From positions 5,523,001 to 5,587,000 of the forward strand of contig NC_134970.1 in assembly GCF_965638725.1 (NCBI RefSeq): a DNA stretch of 64,000 bases, written 5' to 3'. The DNA comes from Aptenodytes patagonicus. Lineage: Eukaryota > Chordata > Aves > Sphenisciformes > Spheniscidae. This document shows, one piece after another, positions 11,447 through 23,906 of this stretch. Position numbers and translations under genes: made by a program. The notes below the pieces were generated by a model. The model was not told where the DNA came from, searched no databases, and was given only the letters and a program-made list of their open reading frames with translations. Numbering within the stretch: position 1 is the first letter of the stretch; the number at the start of each line of letters is the position of its first letter.

Positions 11447-14400
11447 TCACCAGCAGCAGCCTTTTTTCTTCTGAGGTGGCGTTAGTACTTCTTTTGCCTT
11501 ATTTTTCAATTCATCTTCACGAACTTTGAGCAACCTGGGAGAAAAGGAAGCACATTAGCTAGGTATTCCCCCCCATATTTTGTATTGCTGTGCTATTTGT
11601 CTTGACAAGCATCAGTAAAGAGGCTCAGCATGGCTGAATGGAATTAGGAGCCTTCCAGCTCAGCGTGATTTGAGAACCGTGGACTCTGCTAAAAACGCCA
11701 ACCTAAATCAAATCACAGACAGAATTTATTTCAGTCAACCCAGGGAGAAATCAGCAGCATCCTGAAGAGGGTTTTATTAATCTCCTTGCAATGCTGACTA
11801 CTCAGGAGGCATCTTACAGCACTTATCTCCGGCTCATCCCAGCCGTGCACATGCTGCTCTTGAGTTTTCCCTGACATTTGGGCACATGGAGTCTCTGGTG
11901 ACAGTAACACACCGGCATTTGGAGTTAAAAAAGCAAGGAGGGAGCCCGTTAAATCCAGGACAGCTGTCAAAATCCAAGCACATGCCTCACCTGATTAAGC
12001 TGACCATGGACTCGGAGACGTTGTGGCCCGAGGCAGCACTGCATTCGTAAAACATGAGCTGATGCTCCTGGAAGACACAGAGCCCAAATAGAAATGTAAT
12101 ATTCTTGCGTTGGAATAGCTTAATATGGCAGTAAATAGCCAAGGGTCGAGGGGAAACAGAAGGACTCAAGGAAACAAGTAACTCAATAACTTATTTACTG
12201 GAATGTAGGGTGAAATCCAGCTTTTCTGGTAGCTATGACACCAATATTTAGTATTGAGGAAAAGGCTGACACTGCAGACAAAACGAGATGCGGTGCCCTC
12301 TGGTTAGTGGAGTGAATACAGAGATGTAACTAGATGTTCCCGGGACTTTTGTGCCTGTCCGTGACTGGTTTGGGGCAGGGGGCGAAGGCATCTAACCCTT
12401 TGTCCTGCTGTCCCCATTTATAAAACTGGTCAATGGATACTGGCCCAAATCCCATAAACTTTGAAATTAAGTCGGTAAAGGTGAGATTCTTCTCGCCTAA
12501 GTTTTATTAGCCATCTACATTTGAAGAGATTAATCGTACTTTAAGCATTTCAGTATCTTTAAAACAGGATGGGGCTTGGTGATTTTATTGTTTATATGAT
12601 GCTGGGAAGATACATGACAGTTCAGAACAAAGATAAGCAGAGCTGAAGATGTTTTAATTTATAGATCCAGTTCCATAAACTGTTTTACTGGGGCGGTGCT
12701 GAGTCAAAACTAAAATGGCCAGGGGAAAGCAAGGCAGGGAAGGGTGAAAGATGGGTTCGGAGATCACTTTGCTGCGCACCGATGCACAAAAGGTAAGTTA
12801 AGGGCTTTCACCTTTCTCCCGGTCCTCAGGCGGGTGGCATCCATCCTTAGCTGTCCTTGCCTAACTTGGGTGGACAGCGCGCTTTGGCAGGGCCGTGCAC
12901 CTACCTTGGCCAAGTGTTCCCCCTCCTTCGTAGGGACCTGTCTCTCTGCAGCACAGTCGGTTTTGTTCCCGAGAAGTAGAATAGCAACTCCATCTTCTGC
13001 TCCTTGCTGGGCAATTAAAGAGGCGAGGATCAGGAGTGTGTCTGAGTCTCCCTTGAATCACAGCTGGCCACACTGTCTAGACACATCCTGGAGCACCGTG
13101 AAAGATGCCCACGGATTTGGGCCGATAACAAAACCTTAAATTCTTAAAGGAGTTTAACAGCACTTAAGAAAGGGATTTTTTTTTTCCCCTTAAACCGTCT
13201 GTCCCGGCCTATTAACAGGGCAGAGCACTGGGTGAGTTACCCTTGTAGTGAATTCACTGTGTGTTCGACTTCAGGAACCCTCCAGAAGATGCTCTGGCTG
13301 AGATTTACAGGCACTGAGCAAGGCGACATCCTATTTTGTTCCAGCGTTTTTAAACACTGACTTTGTACTTGACTGGAAATCTCTGATAAGAAGTTTTTAA
13401 TAAGACACGAGTTACCTCCCATTTCCCAGGACGCAAAGCAGACCATTCTTGATTTAAAAGTGTTATCAAAATCACTTTCAACATTTTCCATTCCTCTGCA
13501 CCAGTTTTTAATTTTAAAAAAGTTGATCATTATCATAACGATGCTGTCAACAAATTACCCCAGGAAACACTGCAAAAGTGTGAAAATTGTCACTATCTGA
13601 ACTTAAATCCTCCAAGAAAAAATATTTTCTAACCAAAGAAAAGCAGAATGCCCTTTACAAAGGGCATGGTCACCCCCAGATGTCCATCCCTAACCGGTGG
13701 CAGAGGTCAGGTGGGGAAATGCTGATCTCGGAGTCACCGCCAGTTCCAAGACCTCAGGAACAGAATGAGGTTTTCCTGCTTCACCCACCTGGATGCAACT
13801 CAGCCAGTACCGCACGTCTGAGAAGGAGCACTCCGATGTGATATCGTACATCAGCACGACCCCGTCCGCCTTCCGGAAGAACTGCTTGGTTATGCTGCGG
13901 TACCTGCGTGCATTTTAAATGGTCACCGATGAGGTCTAAAGAGGTTTCGCCTAGGAGCAATCTGAAATCCCAGTGGGAATGCTGGAAATACATGTCTACA
14001 AGAAAGGCAAAGCTCGGATTTTGCTCCTGTCGTGATCACAGAGGCCATACAAACAGCCCGAGTGCTTATTTTTATCTTAATTACTACCTTTATTTTTATC
14101 AGATCACACACTGTACAGAGTCCCTTCTTAAACAACCCCTCCTTTGCTTAGCAAAGCCAAGAACATTCATTTCCACTAAACTACCAGAAAAAAAAGAAAA
14201 TCACAGGTTGCTCTCCTTAAGCAGGCAGCACAGCACCTTACCTTTCTTGACCAGCTGAGTCCCACAGGCAGAGAGCAAAGCACTTGTTGTCCACGACGAG
14301 GTTTTTGACCCAATAATCCAGTCCTAGGAGACACAAAAAGGGGTATTTTGATACTGTAGAGTTCATCCCTGTGAAAGAGGACGGATGGAGAAGGCACATG

Positions 14401-17400
14401 GTGCAGGTGTGGTCTGAGGCTGCAGCTGAAACGAGCTGGTCCTAAGTGAACCTCCAGCTTTTATATCTTTGATGGCTGGATTTTGGGAAGGTCTCTAATC
14501 TCATGATGAGTAAAAACAGGTTGGTTAAGAGAGGAGAATATAGCTGAAAGGCAAAGCAGAGAGAAAAGCGCTAGGGCCATTAGTATTGGTGCCCTAGAGA
14601 GGGCAAGGAGGACCAGCATTGCCGGCTCAGGAGCATCCAGGCGTGTGAAGTTGGTGGTCCTATTTGGTCCTTGGTGACAGGTTGCATACTACGCTTGGCA
14701 TGAGCTGTAACATGCATGTAATGATCACCAGCAGCTTGTGGGGTGGAGGAAAGGGAATTGTGAAGGTCACCCAAAGCAGGTGCAGAGCCGTGCTGGAGAG
14801 GAGATGGAGGAGACCTACCTACTGTGGTGGTGTGGTGCGGGTTGAAGATGTTGGTGTGCAACCGGTACAGGAATGATGTTTTGCCCACATGGGAGTCCCC
14901 AACGAACAGCACGTTGTAGAGGTGGTCTGGGACCGGGAAGGCTTCAGGAGAACCCCTTGGTTCTCCCGCCCCATCTGCAGTCACGGTCCCTGGCTCTCCT
15001 CGGCTGGGCTCACCTTCCTGGCTCGTTTTCTGCCCAACCTCTTGCTTCTCCTGTTGACCAACATTGAGGTCTTCACTCTGTTCTCCCAAGAGCTGCCTCT
15101 GAGGCCGCGTGCTGCTGTTGGCTGCATCCCCCAGCGAGCTGTCTCTGAGGACCATCCCTGACTGATCATTCCCAGCATCTTCCTCCTGTTGGACCCTTGT
15201 GTGAAGGGCTGACGCTGGTGGCACCTCTTGTTTTGGAGGCTCGGCAGGTCTGGCAGCTATCTGCTCCGTTTCCATCATGTGTGGCAGCTTCTCCTCCGGC
15301 TGCTGGGAAACAGCGTGAAGCCTCACCTTATCTGCCTGCGCTGAGACTTGCTCCTGAAGCTCGCTTTGGGCTGCCTGTCCTGAAGTGCCTAGCTGCTGCA
15401 CATCTGGAACGAGAACATCCTCCTGCATCATCATTTCCAGCTTTAGCGTGCTGATTTGTAATGTCACCTCCGAGACCGGGGGGGCCAGCGCAGACGCACT
15501 GTCATCATGGCCCTGCTTTATCCCTAGACTCTGAGTTTCAACTAAAATCCTTGCCCCTGTCTCCAGCCTCTCTCCCTGCACCACTTCCAGACCTTGAGCT
15601 CCACCCAAAGGCCTCTCCTCTGCATCAGCCCTCTCTCCCTGCGGTATTTCCAGTGTCTGGGTATCCTCTGGGATCTGCCCATCTGGACCAGTGAGTGCTC
15701 CCAGCATTGCTTCCAGACCAGGACCCTCGGCGGCGGCACACTCAGGATGTAAAGCAGCCTCAGCCGGAGGGGACACATGTGCACCAGCAGCCCCCTCCCA
15801 CACGTCTGCGGTGTGAGCTGCACACAGACCTGCCTCCAAACCAGGAGTCTGGCTCTGCTGCCCTTCCTGCATCCCAGCTGCACCCAGGGGTGCCAGATCT
15901 GCCTCTGTGCCCCCTCCCGAAGATGATTTGAGCTCCTCCGCCTCTGTAAGCGACTGCACATTGGCATCAGTGCTCTGGTCCTCCAGTGTGTCCAGGATTA
16001 CAGCCTCCTCCCGTGACTGCACGCCTGCACCAGCCCCCTCTCCCTGCCCAACTCCTGCTCCCTGCGGATCGAGCACAGGCTCGTGTGGCCGCTCATGCTC
16101 ACCCTGTCCTTGTGCCCCTTCCTCAGCCTCCTCCACGAGCTGCATGGCTGCACAGTCCCCCCCTCCCTGGGGGGTTTCTGGGCTGGCACCCCCATGCAGC
16201 TGCGTGTCTGCCCAGGAGTCCTCTGCTCCCGCCATTTCCGCTAACTCTGGTTTATTGACCTGATCCAGGAGTTGCACATCTGGAGCCACGCTCCCTCCCT
16301 GCTCTGTATCCAGGGAGCCGGCCTCACTCAAGTTCTGCAGGTCTGCCTCCATGCTTCCTCCTGGGGTTGATTTGAGCTCATCCACCTCTGAAAGTGGCTG
16401 CACGTTTGCATCAGTGCTCTGGTCCTCCAGTGTGTCCAGGATTACAGCCTCCTCCCGTGACTGCACGCCTGCACCAGCCCCCTCTCCCTGCCCAACTCCT
16501 GCTCCCTGTGGATCAAGCACAGGCTCATGTGACAGCCCACGCTTGCCCTGTCCTAGTCCCCCATCCTCAGCCTCCTCCACGAGCTGCATGGCTGCCCCAC
16601 CCTCCACTCCCCTTGGGGCTTCTGGGCTGAGACCCCCACGCAGCTGCGTGTCTGCCTGGGCATCCTCTGCCTCCATTTCCACTAACTCTGGTTTATCAAC
16701 CTGACCCAGGGGTTGCACATCTGGAGCCATGCTCCCTCCCTGCTCTGTCCCCGGGGAGCTGGCCTCGCTGGAGAGCTGCAGATCTGCCTCCGTGCTCCCT
16801 CCTGGGGTCAATTTGAGCTCATCCGTCTCTGTAAGCAGCTGCACATTTGCATCAGTCCTCTGGTCCTCCAGCGTGCCCAGGCTTTCAGCCTCCTCAGGGG
16901 GCTGCACACCTTCAGGAGCCCCCTCTCCCTGCCTGATGGTCACTCCATGGGGGTGAAGCGCAGGCTCGTGTGGCAGCCCACGCTCACTCTGCCCTTGTGC
17001 CCCATCCTCAGCCTCCTCCCTGAGACGTACAGCTGCACGGTCCCCCCCTCCCTGGGGGGTTTCTGGGCTGGCACCCCCATGCAGCTGCGTGTCTGCCCAG
17101 GAGTCCTCTGCCTCCACCATTTCCACTAACTCTGGTTTATCAGCCTGATCCAGGAGTTGCACATCTGGAGCCACGCTCCCTCCCTGCTCTGTATCCATGG
17201 AGCCAGCCTCGTTCAGGGGCTGCAGATCTGCCTCTGTGCTCCCTCCTGGGGTCAATTTGAACTCATCCGTCCCTGCAAACAGCTGCACATTTGCATCAGC
17301 GCTCTGGTCCTTCACCATGTCCAGGATTACAACCTCCTCCCATGGCTGCACACCTGCACCAGCCCCCTCTCCCTGCCTGATGGCCATTCCATGGGGGTGA

Positions 17401-20400
17401 AGCACAGGCTCGTGTGACAGCCCACGCTCATCCTGCCCTTGTCCCCCATCCTCAGCCTCCTCCACGAGCTGCATGGCTGCACGGTCCCCCCTTCCCTGGG
17501 GGGTTTCTGGGCTGGCACCCCCACGCAGCTGCATGTCTGCCCAGGAGTCCTCTGCCTCCACCATTTCTACTAACTCTAGTTTATTGACCAGATCCGGTGG
17601 TTGCACGTCTGGAGCCACGCTCCCTCCCTGCTCTGTCCCCAGGTAACCAGCTTCACTGGGGGGCTGCAGATCTGCCTCCGTGCTCCCTCCTGGGGTCAAT
17701 TTGAGCTCAACTGCCTCTGCAAGCAGCTGCACATTGGCATCTGTGCTCTGGTCCTCCAGCACGTCCAGGATTACAGCCTCCTCCTGTGGTCGCACGCCTG
17801 CACCAGCCCCTTCTCCCTGTCTGACTATTGCTCCCTGCGAATCGAGCACAGGCTCGTGTGGCAGCTGGTGCTCACCCTGTCCTTGTGCCCCATCCTCAGC
17901 CTCCTCCCCGAGCTGAACGGCTGCTTGACCCTCCCCTCCCTGGGGGGTTTCTGGGCTGGCACCCCCATGCAGCCGTGTGTCTGCCCAGGAGTCCTCTGCC
18001 TCCACCAGTTCCAGGGCCTGAGCCTTAATTAGGAACAACCCGTCCTCATTGATGCCCTCTCCCTGCACCAGTTCCAGCTCCCCCTCTTCCTCTGGGTGCT
18101 GTACATCTCCATCCACCTCCGCTCCTGGCCTCTGCTCCCCAAACGGCACCACGGGCAGAGGAGCGGAGTCCTCCCTGCCAGCGCTGCATTCATCGGCCTC
18201 AGCTCCAGGCAGCTCCTCTGCACCAGCCCCCTCTCCCTGCCCAAATCCTGCCCCACGCAGATCCATCACAGGCTCATGTGGCAGCTCATGCTCGCCCTGC
18301 CCTCGTCCCTCATCCTCAGCCTCGTCCCCGAGCTGCATGGCTGCATGGTCCCCCCCTCCCTGGGGAGCTTCTGGACTGGGATCCCCACGGAGCTGTGTGT
18401 CTGCCTGAGATTCCTCTGCCCCCACCAGTTCCAGTGCCTGAGCCTTCACTGGGAACAGCCCACCCAGGTCTGGGCTCCCCACAGGTGTTTCTGCTGGGGA
18501 AGGACCCTCACTGTGCACCACAGCAGCACCCATTTCCTCCCCCAGCCCTAACTCTGGTTTATCATCCTCCTCCAGTGGTTGCACACCTGGAGCCACGCTC
18601 CCTCCCTGCTCTGTCTCCGGGGAGCTGGCCTCGCCTGGGGGCTGCAGATCTGCCTCTGTGCTCGCTTCGAGCTCCTCCACCTCTGCAAGCAGCTGCACAT
18701 TGGCATCGCTGCTCTGGGCCTCCAGCAGTTGCACATCTGTCCCCGCTCTGCCTTCCTGCACGTCGGTGGGTGGCAGCAGCACCTCTGCACCCACACTCTC
18801 TCCCCACGCTGCGTCTCCCCTCGCAGACTCACCCTGCAGCCGCGGCTCTGCCTCCCTGGGCTCTGTTACCTCCACCTCCCCTTCCTCGGCCCCAGCTCCG
18901 CTGCTCCCTCCATGCTGAGCTGGGGCTGGCGGCACGTCGGCATCTAAGGTCTCTCCCCAGGGCTGCACCTCCGCACAGACGCGCTCATCCTCCAGCATCC
19001 TGGGGTCAGGAGCCACTGTCACCTCGGGGAGGACACCATCCCCCTGGGCTGCTCCCATTTGCGCCTCACCCCAGGATGGTGGCTCTGGCTCCAGGCGCTC
19101 TCCAGGCGTTATTTCAAGTTTCTTGGAGAGCCCCAAGGGTGGGTCAGCCTCTTCCCCCAGCCCTGTGCCCGGGGGCTGCACACACTCTTCTGGAGCTGCA
19201 GCCGGGCTAAATTCATCTGTGGCAAGCTGCCATCCCACTGCTAGACCTGCCTCCCCAGCCTCAGGTGGCCCCAGACCCGCCTCCAGATCTTCTCCCTGGT
19301 TTAATGCTGCATCCTCAGCTTCTTCCGGGAGCTGTGCCTTTTCCCAGCCTGCTTTTTTCTGCATCCATCCATCTCCCTCCACCTCCGTGAGCGCCTGCTC
19401 TCCTGCCTCCATGCTCTCTCCCGGTGCTCCTTGCTGATGCTCAGCTGCCTTTAGCATCAGCTCCTCCACACCAGCGCCCTTTCCTTGCAGGAGTAACATC
19501 CTCTGCGCCTCCTCCGGGCTCTCTCCCTGCTCTGCCCCTGGCTCCTGAGCCCTGCGGTGCCTGGCTTCCACGGACGCACCAGCCTGTGTCATGTCTGGAG
19601 CACGAAGCTCAGCTGTGGCTGGTCCCTCTTTCAGGTCTCCTTCAAACAGCTCATGACCGACGTGGCCGACGAGGGTCTCTTGCAGGACCCCGGGGGTTGT
19701 GCCGTGGGCTGCGGCTGCCTCCGGCCCCATTTGGGGCTCAGCATCGTCCCGGGGGTGACAGGCAGTGTCTGCCAGCGCGGGAGGTGCACCCAGTGCCTGT
19801 GGCTTCAGCTGTTTGCTCAGAGCCGCTATTGCATCATTCATCTCTCTTAGCAAAGAGCTTTGGTCAGAAAAGCGTTCCTCCTTCAGGAATTCTGGGAAGG
19901 GGTCCTCCTCCACAGAGCTCACTCTCGGCAGGGCTCCCAAAACGCTTATTTCTGCTGGCAGCATTTCCCAAACCCTGGAAAGGGCAGAAAAAGGAGGGGG
20001 GTCAGCCCAGCCCCTGGGTCGGGCTGCAGCTCCCTCCCATCCACCTGGGTCGGTCCCGGGGGGGGGTCTCTCCTCCATCACCTCACCCCATCCCTCTCCA
20101 AACCCGATCGTATTTACCCTCTGGGTGTACTGAGTTTCACACAGGCAGCAATGGGAACAGGGGAAAGGGGGATGCACACCCAGGGAGCCAGACCCGGGGC
20201 CGTATCCTGCCCAGCAAGCGAGCGTGCCTCTTCCCAGGCTCCGTGTTCACATTATCGGAGATGAAAAGACAACTCTCGGCCAGATACGGCGAGTGCCTGA
20301 GCCAAGGGAGTAATGCAGGACGACGAGCTGGGGTAAGAGATCTGATCTCCGGGATGAGAGATGAGTGGGGGGGAAAGGAGCGTTAAAAGGACTAAATATC

Positions 20401-23400
20401 GCGTTTTGCCTGGGGAGGGTGGAGGACTTGGGTGCTCAGCACCGGCTCGCAGATGTCGAGGGCACGAGCTGAAGCAGCAGCTGTTGCCCAGGACCCCTTA
20501 CACTTGGTGGGTGCTCTTGGCTTTAGGCTCTGTGCTCTGGGACCCCAGCCCGATCTGCATCTCGGAGTGGTACTTCTTGCTCTTCTCCGGACTCGTCTGC
20601 AATAAACAGGGTGGGAAGAAAAGAGAGAAAAGTGCTTGGCAAGGAAGCATATCCACGTGAAACGATGCTGAGCTCTCCGGAAGGTATCCAGACGTACCCA
20701 CCCAAAATCTTGGGGGCATCAGAACTAACGTGCTGCTACCCCCTCCCTTCCCAAGCATCTGGAGGGCACCATGCCGACCTGGTTTGAGAAAGCTTTTAGG
20801 GGAGGCACTGCCTCTGCTGCAGAAGCACCCTGTGCTCTTGGGCTCCCCACAGTCCCAAACAGAACAGCGTGAGGCCCTGGAGCACAGACACCCCAGCCCG
20901 TCCCCGCGTACCCAGCTGAAGTACCTGTGGGGACAGGGGCATCTCACCGGGCAGGTCTGTCACCGCTTTGTCCCTGCAGACACAGAGCACAGGGGTCAAA
21001 ATGGCAATTGCACCCTCTTGACCGTGTCCATCCCTGCCCCAGGGTTGTTCCCAGCCCCAGAGACAGCAATGGGCAGGACAGCAAAACCCACAAGCCTTGG
21101 ATCGATCCTGGTTGGGTCCTTCTGGGTGAAGGACGTCCCCATCTCTGCTGGCACTGCCCTACAGGGACACGTTCAGTGCATGATGCTGATAGTCCTGTCT
21201 TTTTTTCTGGTGCTTTTCACACCAAACCATGATTAATCTGCACCGTGAAGACCACTAAAGCACCACGATGGCTGAGACCCATCAAACTAATTCCCCATCC
21301 ACTGCAACCCTCAGGAGGAAACCATATAGGTGCAGAGGGAGATGCTGGTCACTCAGCTACTCACCCGGGCTCCTCCGTGTGCTCCCGAGCCACCGCGGCC
21401 CTTGCGGTCCGCAGGCGCCCGTGGGTCTGCTGGAGCTGCTGGTGGAGGTGCTGCAGGTGGTCCTCCAGCACCCGGTTGCTCTCCTCCAACTGCCGGTTTT
21501 CGGTGCTGGCAGCTTGCTGCGTGCTGCGGAGGCTGCGGCACCGCGTCTCCAGCTGCGGGATGGCAACCGGGACACTCACACCCCGCCAGGACTCCCATGA
21601 GACCCATGCCAAAGAATGATGGATAACCATCTCCTCTAGACCTGGGGCTGACTTTTCCCCCCTGAGGGTGGAGAGTGGGGAAACTCAACTCAGGTGCTCT
21701 GTGGATGGAGGGGAGGGTGGGGATGGGGGTGGCAAAGGAGAGGTGATGGAGGTCCCATGTGACAACCTGCATCAAGGGCTGGTGGGGACAGACCAAGATC
21801 AAGTGTACAACGCCAATGTTGCTGATACAGGCACAGCCCAGAGACCCCATACACACGATGGGGGACCAGGGGTTGGGGCCAGCTCACCTCCATCTGCGCC
21901 GTGACCAAGCGCTGCACCTCCCTCTCGCTGGCATCCAGTGCTTGCTGCAGCTCCACGCCATGCTGGTGGTGCCGGGCCATGCTCTGGGATGGCAACAAGG
22001 ACATGAGCACCCCCTTGCCCGTCTGGGACCTGCCACAGGGGTTTGGGGGTGCTGGGTCCCCTCCCAGGGTGGGTAGCAAGGGGAGAGGAGCAGCTGGTGA
22101 CCCACCTCCTGCTCCAGCTGCTGTTGCTCCTGCCGGATCTGCTGCTCCAGGGCCTCGCAGAGCTGCTGCACCTCCTTGTTGTGCTCAGCTACACGCCTGC
22201 CAGTGACAGCAAGGCCAGGGGGCTGGTCAGACCCTGCTGCAGTGGGTTCAGGTCCCTGGGACCCCACATTGCCCACGGGACCTGCAGGCTGCAGCCGGGT
22301 TTGCCCGGAGGGGTTCACCCAGCAAGGACGTGTCCAGCAGTCTGAGTCCAGCACTTTTGCCATCCCGTGTGTGACTGTAGAGGGAGCCCGACCCCAAACA
22401 TCGGCTCCCAGTGAAACCTCTGCTCCAGCCACTGATGAAGATGCTGAAAGCACCCAGGTTTCTCCCTCTTTGGGTGCGTCTCCACAGCTGGGGTGAGCAG
22501 GGGGCCCATCCCTGTACCCATCCTTCCCGTCCCGTCCCTCTCCACTGCCCTGGGGTGACTCACTTGTTCAGGGTCACCTCCAAAGCCTCCTTCTTGCTCC
22601 TGGCTTCTTGGATGCGGTGCCTCATCTTGGCCAGAAAGTCCTCCAGGTTGTCCAGGAGCTGGGGTTCGTCCTGCCGGAGCTTCACCCAGAGTTGCCAGAT
22701 CTCCTGTCTGCAGGGAGAGCGGTGTTTTGTAGTGAGCATCCCCCCAGAACCCTCCAAAGCCAGGCCAGCTGTGGGATCCCGGGTCATTTAGCTCACACCA
22801 TTCAGGACGCACGGTCCTGGGGGTAAGATGAGCAGTGAGGTGACCATGATCCTGTCCCCTGCTCCTGCGCTGGAGGGCAAAGGCACCTCCGAGCCATTTC
22901 TGGGCTCACTGCCTGCATGGGGACCAAATGAGGGGAATACCCTGCCCTGCCCCAAGCCTTTCCCCCTAGGGCAGCTCTGCCCCATCCTGCAGGACACCCA
23001 TGGGTGCTAAACAGGGGGGGCTTACTCTTCAGAGACGTTGTCCGTGCCCAGCTGGTCCATGAAGGCGGCAAAGTGTCTCTGCTCCTCGCTGTCCGCCCCC
23101 TCCAACACTGGGCTTGGGAGGACCAAGCGGACCCTCCGGGATGCCGTTTTCTGCCGGCGGTGGTCCCTGGCAGCTTTTTGGGAGCTCAGGAACTGCCCTG
23201 CCGACAGATACCCCAAACCCTCAGTGTCCAGCCAGGGCGACAGCAAAGCCCAAACCCTGACACTTCCCACCCCATGGCTTCGACAAGCTGCTCCAGCACA
23301 ATAGGACCCCTCACCAGGCGAGCCATGGGCTGAGACCCTGGCATGGGGACACTTTTTGGGCCATCATGTGCCATCCAGCAAGGGGAGCTTTTCAAGTCCC

Positions 23401-23890
23401 CCCGGGAAAGCACCAGGGCCGTGTCCAGGATCAGCCCGGGCTGCTTGGAGGCAGCGTGCTGGCACTTACAGAGCCCCGCAGCGAACTCCTCGGTGCATAA
23501 CCGCCCGGTGCCAGCAGCATCCAGCCCATCGAAGACGAGCTCCAGCTCCTCCGTGCTGCATGGGAAATCTTCCTCCTGCAATTTCTAAGAACAAAGCAAA
23601 CCAGGGGAAAACCCTACCCATCATCCAGTCTCCAGTCACCCCGGTGGCATTTGACACGAGAAGACATCCCCATCCCTCACCTGCATGTCCGAGCGGGTAA
23701 CAAACCCCGCCTGGTCCTTGTCCCGCTCCCTGAAGAAGTCCTGCACCCTCTGCACTATTTCAGATGCCCATGGCAGCTCCTCGATGGGGCTGGCAGCTGC
23801 CGCCAGTGCCTTGCCGGAGCCCTCGCGCAGCTGCTTGCGCCGGCTGGAGCCCATGCGTCGGCTCTTGGCAGCTGCCCGGCGCTCAGCCAT
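11447..23890 (-). CDS. RAB44: RAB44, giant EF-hand/coiled-coil Rab GTPase (13 coding exons, 2211 aa)
   Basis: Coding exons, high to low: 23890-23681, 23584-23470, 23197-23026, 22707-22564, 22196-22106, 21983-21888, 21552-21365, 19974-14819, 14323-14242, 13903-13789, 13006-12905, 12067-11991, 11534-11447. Every join is in phase; the total is 6636 nt, ending in TGA. Residues 1-140 hold two EF-hand-like loops (DKDQAGFVTRSD, DAAGTGRLCTEE). Residues about 140-338 are coiled coil (EVQQLCEALEQQIRQEQ, LEESNRVLEDHL). Residues 339-2020 are acidic and repetitive. The Rab domain starts near 2024: P-loop GDSHVGKT, WDSAGQER, NKTD, ECSA, and a GCCW terminus for geranylgeranylation. Human RAB44 (about 1021 aa from memory) shares this order; it acts in granule/lysosome traffic of mast cells and osteoclasts. 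The start has a strong Kozak context (GCCATGG), 16 nt after a GACAG acceptor; upstream 5' exons were not found. Confidence 0.9.
14819..19974 (-). other. RAB44: RAB44 giant exon 8 (5156 nt)
   Basis: A single open exon encoding about residues 339-2057. It begins VWEMLPAEISVLG after a TTTCCAG acceptor and ends ...HHTTTVG at a GTAGGT donor, so it fuses the acidic linker to the first 38 residues of the Rab domain. The reading frame is rich in E, G, A, Q and P and low in hydrophobic residues apart from short VQLL/ELVE phrases, suggesting an intrinsically disordered spacer. Its phase (1 nt at each end) fits exon 7 (GG|G) and exon 9 (G|GA) exactly. Confidence 0.9.
15900..18720 (-). repeat. RAB44: Coding tandem-repeat array in RAB44 (about 6 x 441-444 bp)
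   Basis: Successive copies carry the phrases TDANVQLL, GGSTEADLQ, TEQGGSVAPDVQ, AEDSWADTQLHGGASPETPQ, AAMQLVEEAEDG and HEPVLDPQGAGVGQGEGAGAGVQ. The phrase TGCTCTGGTCCTCCAG (plus strand) recurs near 15973, 16417 and 17744, with variants near 16857 and 17304, i.e. every 441-444 bp. Units at about 15966-16085 and 16410-16529 differ at only one or two bases, so some duplication is recent. The unit length is a multiple of three and the frame is kept throughout. At the protein level this is about residues 760-1700. Confidence 0.9.
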
Positions 23891-23906
23891 GGCTCCCAGC
23901 TCGGTC

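Noticed and set aside
18278-19210. 310-codon plus-strand frame opposite RAB44
   Set aside because: Antisense shadow of the low-stop, GC-rich RAB44 repeat exon, as are the other plus-strand frames at 15-20 kb.
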